Positions 1 through 8,321 of a stretch of DNA of 64,000 bases are shown here, in pieces. Source of the DNA: Bacillota bacterium (lineage in GTDB: Bacteria; Bacillota; Clostridia; Lachnospirales; Anaerotignaceae); the NCBI GenBank assembly GCA_021768705.1, contig JAETUG010000003.1, forward strand, positions 62,001-126,000. The letters run 5' to 3'. Both the position numbers and the translations under genes were made by a program. The notes under the pieces were generated by a model. It worked only from the letters and a program-made list of their open reading frames with translations, searched no databases and was not told where the DNA came from. The first letter of the stretch is position 1. Each line of letters starts with the position of its first letter.

Positions 1-1148
1 GTGCTGCCAATATTAGTCTGCATCTGGGCAGAAGGGAGCAGGAGGAGGCAGACCGTACCTTTGCCAATGGGGTGGTTCTGCTGTTGAGTGCAGGGTTGCT
101 GCTGTCCTTTTTCGGGTGGCTCTTTGCCCGAAAGCTGGTGGTGTTTTTCGGTGCTTCCCCTACGGTGGTGGAGGATGCGGCAAAATATATGCGCATCACT
201 TTGCTGGGGCAGCCCTTTGCCATGTGCAATATGGCTTTTACCGCCGTCATCCGTGCCGATGGCAACCCCCAATATATGATGCGGAGCATGATGATCGGTG
301 CAGGTTTGAACCTTATCCTTGACCCCGTTTTTATTTTTGTATGCGGCTGGGGCATCGCCGGAGCGGCTTTGGCGACCATCATCGGGCAGATTGTTTCCGG
401 CATCATCGCTTTGGCATATCTGCCCAGATTTCAGCATTTCCGTTTGAAAAAGGAAAATCTGCGGTTAAAGGGCAAAACAGTGAGAAATATCATGCAGCTG
501 GGCTTCCCCAGCCTTTGCACTCAAACGGCAACGGCGGCGACCCAGATCGTGATGAACAACCTGATGCGGGATTATGGCGCCCAGACCATTTACGGCAGCG
601 ATATTGCCCTGTCCTGCTATGGGCTGATGATGAAGATTTATCAGATTGCCCATGCCATGTTCGTGGGGCTGGCATCGGGGACGCAGCCCATCAATGGCTT
701 TAACTTTGGCGCAAAGCAGTATGAACGGGTAAAGGAGACCATATTGGTCGCCGCAAGGATATCGATTCTGATCTCTGTAGTGTGGTTTGTTATTTTCCAC
801 TTTGGCGGCGGTTTTTTGGCGGCGTTGTTTGTGGAGGAGGAACCTCTTTATGAGGAATTTGCGGTGCATTGCTTCCGTCTGTATATGCTGGGCTTCTTTG
901 TCTATGGTCTGCCGAATGTGACATCGTCCTTCTTCCAGGCTATCGGCAGTCCTGCGAAGGCTCTGACCGTATCCCTGTCCCGTCAGGTGATTTTCCTGAT
1001 CCCTTTGGCATTGCTTTTGTCCCCTCGTTTCGGGCTGGATGGGGCATTGGGGGCAGCGCCCATTGCCGATGGGCTGACCTTCCTGCTGGCTCTCATCCTT
1101 CTTCTGCAGGAGCTGAAGGTCTGGAAAGAGAAAGGCATGGTTTCTTAA
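1..1148 (+). CDS. MATE family efflux transporter, 5' end outside window
   Basis: The reading frame is open from the first bases, so the N-terminus lies upstream of the window; about 381 residues are visible. The product is an inner-membrane multidrug/Na+(H+) antiporter of the MATE family. The sequence shows repeated hydrophobic helices, an internal IRADGNPQYMM segment, and the LGFPSLCTQTATAATQIVMNNL stretch that begins the second six-helix half in MATE proteins. The C-terminal half carries the GLASGTQPINGFNFGAKQY element. It stops at 1148 just before a strong terminator. Substrate cannot be told from sequence. A second MATE gene lies at 45.6-46.9 kb on the other strand. Confidence 0.9.
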   Translation, partial: AANISLHLGRREQEEADRTFANGVVLLLSAGLLLSFFGWLFARKLVVFFGASPTVVEDAAKYMRITLLGQPFAMCNMAFTAVIRADGNPQYMMRSMMIGAGLNLILDPVFIFVCGWGIAGAALATIIGQIVSGIIALAYLPRFQHFRLKKENLRLKGKTVRNIMQLGFPSLCTQTATAATQIVMNNLMRDYGAQTIYGSDIALSCYGLMMKIYQIAHAMFVGLASGTQPINGFNFGAKQYERVKETILVAARISILISVVWFVIFHFGGGFLAALFVEEEPLYEEFAVHCFRLYMLGFFVYGLPNVTSSFFQAIGSPAKALTVSLSRQVIFLIPLALLLSPRFGLDGALGAAPIADGLTFLLALILLLQELKVWKEKGMVS

Positions 1149-1164
1149 TATCAAATTTTTTTTG

Positions 1165-1192
1165 GAGCATTGGTGAATCCCAATGCTCTTTT
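1165..1192 (+). terminator. Rho-independent terminator after MATE gene
   Basis: A 9-bp perfect stem (GAGCATTGG/CCAATGCTC) with a 6-nt loop is followed directly by a T-run. It separates the MATE gene from the deacetylase gene. Confidence 0.85.
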
Positions 1193-1255
1193 TTCACATA
1201 GGGGACAAAGAAAGCCGATAGGTATAGAGTAACGGAAAAAAGAGGGGCGATTTGG

Positions 1256-2050
1256 ATGAAACGGAATTGGAAAAAGGGCGTAAGCTATCTGATGCTGTTT
1301 AGCCTGTGCTTTTTGAGCGGCAGAACAGCAGCGGTAAAGCAGGCAGAAAAAGCAGTGACCGTCAGTGGAGAAAAGAGGGGGGAACTGGCAATTTTGATTG
1401 ACGATTTTGGCTATTGCGGCGAGGGGACAGAAGAAATGCTGGCATTGCCCATCCCCTTTACGGCGGCGATCATGCCCTTTTCCTCCTGCACAGAAAGCGA
1501 TGCGGCGGCAGTGCGGCAGGCAGGAAAGGAGATTTTTATACATATGCCCATGGAATCCCTGACAGGAAAAAAGGAATGGGTGGGAAAGAAGGGGGTGTTC
1601 CGCACCATGACCGACGAGGAGATTCGGCTGCGGGTGGAAGAAGCCTTTTCTATCCTGCCCGATGCGGTGGGGATGAATAACCACATGGGTTCTGCTATCA
1701 TGGAGGACAGAAGGAGCCTTTCTGTGGTCATGGAGTTGTTAAAGGAAAGAAATCTGCTTTTTGTGGACAGTCTGACCACTGCCAAAAGCCTGGGGAAAAC
1801 CATTGCGGCGGAAAAGGGGGTCTGCTTTCTTGGGCGGGATGTTTTTCTGGACAGTACCGATTCTTTGGAACAGGTAAAATCCAATCTTCGTAAGGCGGCA
1901 GAGACAGCTCTGGAAAAAGGGGAAGCCCTTGCCATCGGTCATGTGGGGCCCGAAGGCGGAAAAGTGACCGCCCAAGCCATCCAAGAGTTGATTCCAGAAT
2001 TGGAACAGACAGGCATCGTCTTTGTGACGGTATCTGAATTGGCAAAATAA
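1256..2050 (+). CDS. Divergent polysaccharide deacetylase family protein (YibQ/DUF610-like)
   Basis: The 264-residue protein starts with a short hydrophobic segment (residues 8-22) that could be a signal peptide or anchor, then a domain opening with LAILIDDFGYCGEG, typical of the divergent polysaccharide deacetylase family related to NodB-like enzymes. MNNHMGS and the IGHVGPEGGK segment match conserved family positions. The family is predicted to act on extracytoplasmic glycans, but the canonical metal-binding set of true NodB deacetylases is not obviously complete, so catalysis is inferred. The start ATG at 1256 follows a GAGGGG ribosome binding site. It is followed after 52 bp by recU on the same strand. 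Confidence 0.8.
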   Translation: MKRNWKKGVSYLMLFSLCFLSGRTAAVKQAEKAVTVSGEKRGELAILIDDFGYCGEGTEEMLALPIPFTAAIMPFSSCTESDAAAVRQAGKEIFIHMPMESLTGKKEWVGKKGVFRTMTDEEIRLRVEEAFSILPDAVGMNNHMGSAIMEDRRSLSVVMELLKERNLLFVDSLTTAKSLGKTIAAEKGVCFLGRDVFLDSTDSLEQVKSNLRKAAETALEKGEALAIGHVGPEGGKVTAQAIQELIPELEQTGIVFVTVSELAK

Positions 2051-2102
2051 GACAGAGTGTGGTATACTTATCTTTTCAGTAAGTATTTTTGGAGGAAGCA
2101 GG

Positions 2103-2648
2103 ATGTCCCATTGGAATTCCAGAGGACTGCGGGGCAGTACCTTTGAAGAGATCATCAATTTCACAAATGAACGCTATCGACAGGAGAGACTGGCGTTGTT
2201 TCAAAAAATCCCTACGCCCATCACCCCTGTGCGGATGGATGCGGAGACAAAGACCATCACTCTGGCCTATTTCGAAAAGCAGTCCACCATCGATTATATT
2301 GGTGTGGCACAAGGCGTTCCTGTGGCCTTTGATGCCAAGGAAACGGCAGGGAAAAGTTTGCCCCTGCAGAATATCCATGTCCATCAGATGGCATTTATGG
2401 AGGAATTCAGGCAGCAGAAGGGACTTTCCTTCCTTTTGGTACATTTTTCCGCAGTGGATGAATATTATCTGCTGCCTTTTGAAATACTGAAACGATACTG
2501 GGAAAATGCGGAAAAGGGCGGGCGAAAATCCATTCCCTACAACGCATTCGAGAAAAAATACCTCATCCGACAGAACGGCAGTATTCTCCATTATCTGGAG
2601 GCCGTCAGCCTTTATCTGGAGGAAACGGAACAAGAAACAAGGAAGTGA
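2103..2648 (+). CDS. recU: Holliday junction resolvase RecU
   Basis: The 181-residue protein matches RecU, the Firmicutes resolvase that cuts four-way junctions during recombination and chromosome segregation. Family hallmarks are the NxxY-type N-terminus, the PTPI segment, the TIDYIG acidic motif, the FDAKET nuclease motif (commonly FEAKET; Asp for Glu here) and LPLQNIHVHQ. Length is close to the usual 180-200 residues. The start ATG follows a GGAGG site. It lies 6 bp upstream of tldD, so co-transcription is likely. In many Firmicutes recU neighbours a penicillin-binding protein gene; that is not the case here. Confidence 0.92.
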   Translation: MSHWNSRGLRGSTFEEIINFTNERYRQERLALFQKIPTPITPVRMDAETKTITLAYFEKQSTIDYIGVAQGVPVAFDAKETAGKSLPLQNIHVHQMAFMEEFRQQKGLSFLLVHFSAVDEYYLLPFEILKRYWENAEKGGRKSIPYNAFEKKYLIRQNGSILHYLEAVSLYLEETEQETRK

Positions 2649-2654
2649 GAAAAC

Positions 2655-4037
2655 ATGCTGAAAAAAACAGCAGTGGAAAATATACTGACGGCGGCATTGG
2701 AAAGCGGTGCGGATTTTGCGGAGATCTACGCAGAAGAAACGAAACGCAGCAATATCGCCATGGTCAACGGCAGGGTGGAAACGGCTCTGGGGGGCATGGA
2801 TTACGGCGCAGGGGTGCGTCTGTTTTTTGGTAACCAGTCCATTTACGGCTTTACCAATGACCTTTCTGAAGAAAACCTTATCCGCATTGCCAGGGAGGGT
2901 GCGGCGGCATTGAAGGGCGACCGCATCTATCGTGTAAAGGGCTGGAAGGAAATGGCGGCAAGATGTATCAACCCCATCGGTATCCTGCCGGAAAGCATTG
3001 CCAAAACTGCTAAGGCGGAGCAGCTTCGTCTGGCTTCCCAAGCGGCAAAGGAATTTGATGCCCTCATTACCCAGACCAGAGCGGGATATCTGGATGTGAA
3101 GAAGCACGTTTTGGTTGCCAATTCCGAAGGCGTCTGGGGAGAAGAAGACCGTATCCGCAGCCGTTTTACAGTGGAAGCGGTGGCTTCCTCTGCTACGGAA
3201 AAACAAAGCGGACATTTGGGACCCGGCGGTTCTGAGGGATATGAGCTGTTCGACCGTATCCATGTGGAAGATACGGCAAGAGAAGCGGCACGTATCGCCG
3301 TGACGATGCTGGGGGCAAAGCCATGCCCTGCGGGGAAGATGCCCGTTGTCATCGACAATGGCTTTGGCGGCGTCATTTTCCACGAAGCTTGCGGTCATGG
3401 CTTGGAGGCAACGGCAGTGGCGAGAAACGCTTCTGTTTTCGCAGGAAAAATGGGTCAGCAGATTGCATCCCCTTTGGTCACAGCCATTGACGATGGTACG
3501 ATTCCAAATGGCTGGGGTTCTGCGGAAATGGATGATGAAGGCACACCCACTGCCAGAAATATTCTGATCAAAGACGGTATTTTAAATTCCTATCTAGTGG
3601 ACCGCATGAATGGCAGACGTATGGGGGCGGCCATCACCGGCTCTGCCCGTCGGCAGGATTACCGCTTTGCCCCCACCAGCCGTATGACCAATACCTTTAT
3701 TGATAACGGAAAAAGCACCCCTGCAGAAATCATTGCCAATACAGAATTTGGACTTTATGCGAAGCAGATGGGCGGCGGCAGCGTAGACCCTGCTACAGGC
3801 TCCTTCAATTTCGCCGTTTTGGAAGGATATATGATAAGAAACGGAAAGATAGCGGAGCCGGTCAGAGGGGCGACCCTCATCGGCAAAGGAGCGGAAGTTC
3901 TCAGGGATATCGATATGGTCGGCAATAATCTGAAACGGGCCCAGGGCATGTGCGGCAGTAAGAGCGGCTCTATTCCCACGGATGTGGGACAGCCCATGAT
4001 TCGTGTGAGCAGTATGACCGTTGGCGGAAGGGGGTAA
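2655..4037 (+). CDS. tldD: TldD family metalloprotease
   Basis: The 460-residue protein is the catalytic subunit type of the TldD/TldE heterodimeric zinc protease, which trims unfolded peptides, antitoxins or peptide natural products in the cytoplasm. The HEACGHG segment near residue 240 is the HExxxH zinc-binding motif of TldD. The conserved MNGRRMGAAITGSARRQDYRFAPTSRMTNT region and GGGSVDPATGSFNF follow. It starts at ATG 2655 and ends 5 bp before tldE, consistent with an obligate operon. No peptide precursor gene was seen beside it, so its client is unknown. Confidence 0.93.
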   Translation: MLKKTAVENILTAALESGADFAEIYAEETKRSNIAMVNGRVETALGGMDYGAGVRLFFGNQSIYGFTNDLSEENLIRIAREGAAALKGDRIYRVKGWKEMAARCINPIGILPESIAKTAKAEQLRLASQAAKEFDALITQTRAGYLDVKKHVLVANSEGVWGEEDRIRSRFTVEAVASSATEKQSGHLGPGGSEGYELFDRIHVEDTAREAARIAVTMLGAKPCPAGKMPVVIDNGFGGVIFHEACGHGLEATAVARNASVFAGKMGQQIASPLVTAIDDGTIPNGWGSAEMDDEGTPTARNILIKDGILNSYLVDRMNGRRMGAAITGSARRQDYRFAPTSRMTNTFIDNGKSTPAEIIANTEFGLYAKQMGGGSVDPATGSFNFAVLEGYMIRNGKIAEPVRGATLIGKGAEVLRDIDMVGNNLKRAQGMCGSKSGSIPTDVGQPMIRVSSMTVGGRG

Positions 4038-4042
4038 GTGCT

Positions 4043-5386
4043 TTGGAAAGAAAGGAATTTTTAGAAAAGGTTCTTGCCTATGGCAAACAGGCAGGCTTTG
4101 CCGAATGTGAGGTGTTTTATCGGGGCGGAAAAAGCTTCGAGGTGCTGGTTTTGGAGGGCGAGGTCGCCAATTATGAAAACAGCCGACAGGAGGGGCTTTC
4201 CTTTCGGGGCAATATCAATGGGCGGACAGGCTATTCCTATACGGAACAGCTGACGGAGACAGCTATTCCTTATCTGGTGGAAACGGCAAAGGAAAATGCT
4301 GCCCTTCTTTCCCCTGCGGATCGGGAGGAGCTTTACGAAGGAGAGGAAAGCTATCCTGTTTTGGCAGGGGTCAATGCAGATCTGGAGCAGCTGAGTGTGG
4401 AGGAAAAAATCACCGCGGCAATGCGGATGGAACAAGGTGCTTTGGCGGGAACAGAAGAAGTAGCTTCTTTGGACTATTGCGCCCTTGGGACAAGCCTGGC
4501 GGAATTGATGATCAAGAATACAAAGGGCTTGGATGTTTCTTTTGCCAAAAATTTTGCCACGGCATACGTTTCCGCCATTGCCAAAAAGGGTGAGGAAACC
4601 AAAACCGGCTCCTATTTCTGGAAGGATCAGGATTGGAAGGGCTTTGACCCGGAAGCAACGGGCAGAGAAGCAGCCATCCGTGCGGCGGCTCACCTGGGGG
4701 CGGCTTCTGTGCCCAGTGGGAAATATGATGTGGTGCTGGACGGCAGAGCCATGGTTGCCCTGCTGGGGGCATTTGCAGGCATATTCTTTGCGGAAAACGT
4801 GCAGAAGGGCTTTTCTTTGTTAAAGGAAAAAACAGGTGCGAAAATTGCATCGGAAAAGGTGACCTTGCGGGATGATGCTTTGCTTCCTGGCGGCTATGCT
4901 TCTATCCCCTTTGACAGCGAAGGCGTTTCAGGGAAAAATAAAGCTGTTATCGAAAAGGGTGTGCTGAAAACCCTTCTCTATAATCGAAAGACCGCCCAGA
5001 AAGATGGCGTGAAATCGACGGGTAACGGCTTTAAGGCGGGGTTGACAGGCTCCGTAAAAACAGGCTGTACCAATTTTTATCTGGCAAAAGGGGAGATCAG
5101 CAGAGAGGATTTGTTCCGCCAGATGGGAAATGGTCTTTTTATCACCAGCCTGATGGGACTGCACGCAGGCACCAATGCCGTATCCGGAGATTTTTCCCTT
5201 TCCGCAGAGGGCTTCTGCGTAGAAAACGGAAGGATCGGCAGACCGGTGGAGCAGATCACCATTGCGGGGAATTTCTATCATTTGTTGGAAGGGATAGAAG
5301 AACTTGCCGATGATTTGTATTTCGGCTCCGGCGGCGTAGGTTCCCCTTCGGTGCTGGTAAGAAAAATGGATATTGCTGGAATATAA
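4043..5386 (+). CDS. TldE/PmbA family protein (partner of TldD)
   Basis: The 447-residue protein is the non-HExxxH partner subunit of the TldD/TldE protease complex. It has the PmbA-like N-terminal GFAECEVFYRGGKSFEV segment and the C-terminal GVGSPSVLVRKMDIAG segment typical of the family, and lacks the zinc motif of its neighbour. Translation appears to start at TTG 4043: an AGGGGG ribosome binding site lies 8 nt upstream, overlapping the end of tldD, and no in-frame ATG fits. A hairpin terminator closes the operon at 5392. Confidence 0.9.
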   Translation: MERKEFLEKVLAYGKQAGFAECEVFYRGGKSFEVLVLEGEVANYENSRQEGLSFRGNINGRTGYSYTEQLTETAIPYLVETAKENAALLSPADREELYEGEESYPVLAGVNADLEQLSVEEKITAAMRMEQGALAGTEEVASLDYCALGTSLAELMIKNTKGLDVSFAKNFATAYVSAIAKKGEETKTGSYFWKDQDWKGFDPEATGREAAIRAAAHLGAASVPSGKYDVVLDGRAMVALLGAFAGIFFAENVQKGFSLLKEKTGAKIASEKVTLRDDALLPGGYASIPFDSEGVSGKNKAVIEKGVLKTLLYNRKTAQKDGVKSTGNGFKAGLTGSVKTGCTNFYLAKGEISREDLFRQMGNGLFITSLMGLHAGTNAVSGDFSLSAEGFCVENGRIGRPVEQITIAGNFYHLLEGIEELADDLYFGSGGVGSPSVLVRKMDIAGI

Positions 5387-5391
5387 AAAAT

Positions 5392-5428
5392 AGCCTTGTG
5401 CGACGGAGCGTCGCATGAGGCTTTTTTG
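5392..5428 (+). terminator. Terminator after tldE
   Basis: A 13-bp stem with two mismatched positions (AGCCTTGTGCGAC/GTCGCATGAGGCT) with a GGAGC-type loop is followed by a T-run. Confidence 0.8.
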
Positions 5429-5611
5429 CGTTTCATAAGGTGCGCTTTTTGGGAAATCCAGTGGAGAAAAATCTGTCTGAAATTCTGTGGGAAAATTTTA
5501 CAAATATGAGGAACGAATCTATTGTATTTCCTGCAGTTTTAAGGTATATTTTGTATAAATATGTCAGTATCAAAAAGCATACAATTTGATAAATAACGAG
5601 GAGGGAATTTT

Positions 5612-6193
5612 ATGAAAAAACGAATCTGGGCGTATTTGCTTACGCTGGTGATGGTAGTAGGGTTATTGCCGACTGCGGCGTTGGCGGCGGAAGAGGAGAC
5701 ACAGGAGGATGTTGTTTGTGCGGAATTGGAGAACTGTGTTGAGGGTTCCCATCAGGAGGACTGTCCCTTGTATGTGGCTTCTGTAGAGGAGGAACCGACC
5801 GATGATGCTGATGAGCCTACTGTGGAGGAAACGCTGGACGAGTGGAGCGCGACTCTGTCCGAGATTGGCCCTCTGGACGAGGCGCGGGTGGAGAAAAATA
5901 AGGCACCCATTGAATTCTCTGATGCAACGCTTCCGTATGAAGGTGAATATATCATTAGTACAAAAGAGTCGTTAGACGCTTTATCCAAGGCAGTTAATGA
6001 TGGAAATACAATGCAAGACATCAAATTATATTTGCAAAACGATATTATTTTGAACGATGGGCAGTTTTTTGCAGCAGAAGGTCGTTTATATTATACGCCA
6101 GATGAAACGGATATAGCTTATTTAGTCAATATTGAAAGTGCAGTTTATGGGGAAGGCAAGCAGCTTACTACATTTGTTCCCATTGGATTTTAA
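5612..6193 (+). CDS. Truncated secreted protein of unknown function
   Basis: The 193-residue product starts after a GAGGAGG site and begins with a clear signal peptide (residues 1-26, ending ALAA). An acidic Cys-containing stretch and a low-complexity Glu/Asp/Thr linker follow. The remainder resembles the start of a large surface protein with GLUG-like repeats (FVPIGF normally runs into a GxFDGNGH motif). The TAA at 6191 interrupts this motif: the same frame continues open for 38 more codons with FAGEFYGNGY. I therefore regard it as the 5' remnant of a larger, decayed gene; whether the short product is made is unknown. Confidence 0.6.
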   Translation: MKKRIWAYLLTLVMVVGLLPTAALAAEEETQEDVVCAELENCVEGSHQEDCPLYVASVEEEPTDDADEPTVEETLDEWSATLSEIGPLDEARVEKNKAPIEFSDATLPYEGEYIISTKESLDALSKAVNDGNTMQDIKLYLQNDIILNDGQFFAAEGRLYYTPDETDIAYLVNIESAVYGEGKQLTTFVPIGF

Positions 6194-6310
6194 GCGAAGA
6201 CAGATGAAGAGCGATGGGAGAAAAATGGGTTCGCAGGAGAGTTTTATGGAAACGGCTATGTGACTTGGGATGCGGCAACCCAGCAGGTTACCATTCTTCC
6301 CCAGAAATAA
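6194..6310 (+). pseudogene. In-frame continuation of the secreted-protein gene behind a stop codon
   Basis: Directly after the TAA at 6191-6193 the same frame runs on for 38 codons and a new stop. It encodes FAGEFYGNGY, the expected continuation of the GLUG-like motif, then an abrupt VTWDAATQQVTILPQK end. A premature stop plus an internal deletion joining motif to C-terminus explains this best. Confidence 0.55.
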
Positions 6311-6330
6311 ATTGATAAGCAATAACGAAA

Positions 6331-6365
6331 AAACCAGACTGTATAGGATACAGTCTGGTTTTTTC
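6331..6365. terminator. Bidirectional terminator between secreted-protein remnant and MBL gene
   Basis: A perfect 13-bp stem (AAACCAGACTGTA/TACAGTCTGGTTT) has T-runs on either strand and sits between convergent transcription units. Confidence 0.85.
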
Positions 6366-6366
6366 T

Positions 6367-6417
6367 ATCAGGTACAGGGGATGGTCCCTGTTGAAGTTTG
6401 GGGCAAAGCCCTCGAAA
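6367..6417 (+). repeat. Half copy of the modular hairpin intergenic element
   Basis: It consists of TATCAGGT, an ACAGGGGATGGTCCCTGT hairpin and a TTTGGGGC-AAA-GCCC hairpin, matching the right half of the elements at 23.9, 26.9, 37.7 and 60.0 kb. It abuts the stop codon of the minus-strand nuclease gene. Confidence 0.6.
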
Positions 6418-6418
6418 T

Positions 6419-8044
6419 TTAACTTTCCAATTTATCACACAGCTCGTTGATCTGCCTAAGCAGTCTTTCCATATCCCGGTTTGCGCTGCCCTTGTTCTGG
6501 CTGATGATCCGCTGCAGCCGTTTGCCGGCTTCGTCCAACTGATCTGCCAAATACATAGCACGCTTGCCCCCTTCGGACTGGGCCCTTGCCTTGGGATATT
6601 CCTTGGGCACAACAGGAATCTTGATCCCTTCGGAAATCATTTGGTTGGTCAGAAGATCGAAACATGCGCCGCTGTAGGGGGCAAAGGCGTTGTAGCCGTA
6701 TTCCTCCCGCAGGCATTTGGTGAAATCCTCGCAAACCATATCTTCCCCGTGGACAACAAAAACTCTTTCGGGCTTCTGCTCGAAATGGTTCACCCAGTTC
6801 AACAGACCTTTTTTGTCCCCATGGCCGCTGACCCCTGCCAGCTGTTCGATATGGGCATTGACGGAAATGGTCTCGCCAAAGAGCCGCACTTCATGGGCAC
6901 CATCGATGATATTTCTGCCCAGAGTGCCCACTGCCTGATACCCAACGAAGAGAACAGTACATTCAGGTCTCCATAAATTATGCTTCAGGTGATGGCGGAT
7001 GCGCCCTGCTTCGCACATGCCGGAAGCGGAGATAATGACTTTGGGGTTTTTGTCAAAATTGATCGCCATGGAATCATCGGGGGTGACTGCCACTTCCAGA
7101 CCGTTGAATTCCAGCGGGTTGATGCCCTGTTTTACCAGTTCCATGGCTGCTGTGTCATAGCAGTCCAGATAATTTTCCACGAAAACCTTCGTTGCTTCAA
7201 TGGCAAGGGGGCTGTCTACATAGACCTTGAAGCCGTCATGCCCCTGCACCAGCTTCCGTTCCTTGATCTCACGGATGAAATAAAGCATTTCCTGCGTACG
7301 ACCTACGGCAAAGGAGGGAATCACCAGATTGCCGCCTCGATCAAAGGTCTCCTGAATATGCCGTGCCAGTTCCGCCACATAATCGGGGGGCGATGTATGG
7401 TAACGGTCGCCGTATGTACTTTCCATAATGACATAATCTGCTTCGGCGGTATAGTGGGGGTCGTGGATGATGGGCTGATTGATATTGCCGATATCACCGG
7501 AGAAAACGATTTTTTTTGTTATGCCGTTCTCCGTCAGCCAGATTTCGATGCTGGAGGAGCCCAAAAGATGCCCCACATCGGTGAAGCGTACTTGGATTCC
7601 GTCGCAGACAGGTACCTTTTTCATATAATCACATTCCACAAAATGATCCAGTACAGCGATGGCATCTTCTGTGGTGTAAAGAGGCTCGAAGGGCTCTTTG
7701 CCGGCACGTTTATTTTTCCTGTTGCGCCATTGGGCTTCAAATTCCTGGATGTGGGCACTGTCCAGCAGCATGATGCGGCAAAGGTCTGTGGTGGCTTCGG
7801 TGGCATAGATTTCCCCTTTGAAGCCATCCTTGTATAACAAGGGGATGAGCCCCGAATGGTCGATATGGGCATGGGAAAGGAAAACGTAGTCGATATCCGC
7901 TGCGGAAACGGGGATTTCCTGGTTTTCATAGGTATCCCGTCCCTGCTCCATACCGCAGTCCAAGAGGATGCTTTTGCCGCAGGCTTCGATATAATGGCAG
8001 CTTCCCGTTACTTCATGGGCAGCCCCTAAAAACATCAGTTTCAT
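6419..8044 (-). CDS. MBL-fold / beta-CASP ribonuclease-like metallo-hydrolase
   Basis: The 541-residue protein belongs to the beta-CASP branch of the metallo-beta-lactamase fold, which contains RNA-processing nucleases of the CPSF/RNase J relatives. SHAHIDHSGLIP is the zinc-binding HxHxDH motif; DVGHLLGS, FSGDIG and the C-terminal VSGHGD motif supply further metal and beta-CASP residues. Start is ATG at 8044, with AAGGAGGG 8 nt upstream; a longer upstream frame exists but lacks a ribosome binding site. A Lys/Arg/Glu-rich helical C-terminal tail of about 70 residues follows the catalytic core. Its substrate is unknown. It is monocistronic, divergent from glgB. Confidence 0.85.
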   Translation of the reverse strand: MKLMFLGAAHEVTGSCHYIEACGKSILLDCGMEQGRDTYENQEIPVSAADIDYVFLSHAHIDHSGLIPLLYKDGFKGEIYATEATTDLCRIMLLDSAHIQEFEAQWRNRKNKRAGKEPFEPLYTTEDAIAVLDHFVECDYMKKVPVCDGIQVRFTDVGHLLGSSSIEIWLTENGITKKIVFSGDIGNINQPIIHDPHYTAEADYVIMESTYGDRYHTSPPDYVAELARHIQETFDRGGNLVIPSFAVGRTQEMLYFIREIKERKLVQGHDGFKVYVDSPLAIEATKVFVENYLDCYDTAAMELVKQGINPLEFNGLEVAVTPDDSMAINFDKNPKVIISASGMCEAGRIRHHLKHNLWRPECTVLFVGYQAVGTLGRNIIDGAHEVRLFGETISVNAHIEQLAGVSGHGDKKGLLNWVNHFEQKPERVFVVHGEDMVCEDFTKCLREEYGYNAFAPYSGACFDLLTNQMISEGIKIPVVPKEYPKARAQSEGGKRAMYLADQLDEAGKRLQRIISQNKGSANRDMERLLRQINELCDKLES

Positions 8045-8223
8045 AGAGATTCCCTCCTTCGATGTGATTTTTTGGCAATATGGACAAATGTCTTTATGTA
8101 AACAGTATATCTGTTTTCTTTTCGCCTGACAAGACCTATGATGCATTGTTTCCTTTTGGTAAAAATAAGGCCTTTTTTGACAAAATATGGTTGGGTTTTT
8201 GGTCTGGAAATATAGGGGGAGTG

Positions 8224-8232
8224 TGATATAAT
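8224..8232 (+). promoter_or_regulatory. Probable extended -10 promoter for glgB
   Basis: TGATATAAT (TGn plus TATAAT) lies 90 bp before glgB in an AT-rich stretch; no good -35 was seen. Confidence 0.45.
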
Positions 8233-8321
8233 AAAAATAATAGAAAATGGGGAAGTATCCATTTTATTTAGATTCAAAATCCTGATTTCGACAAAGGAAA
8301 GATTGCAGAGGGGATGAGAAT

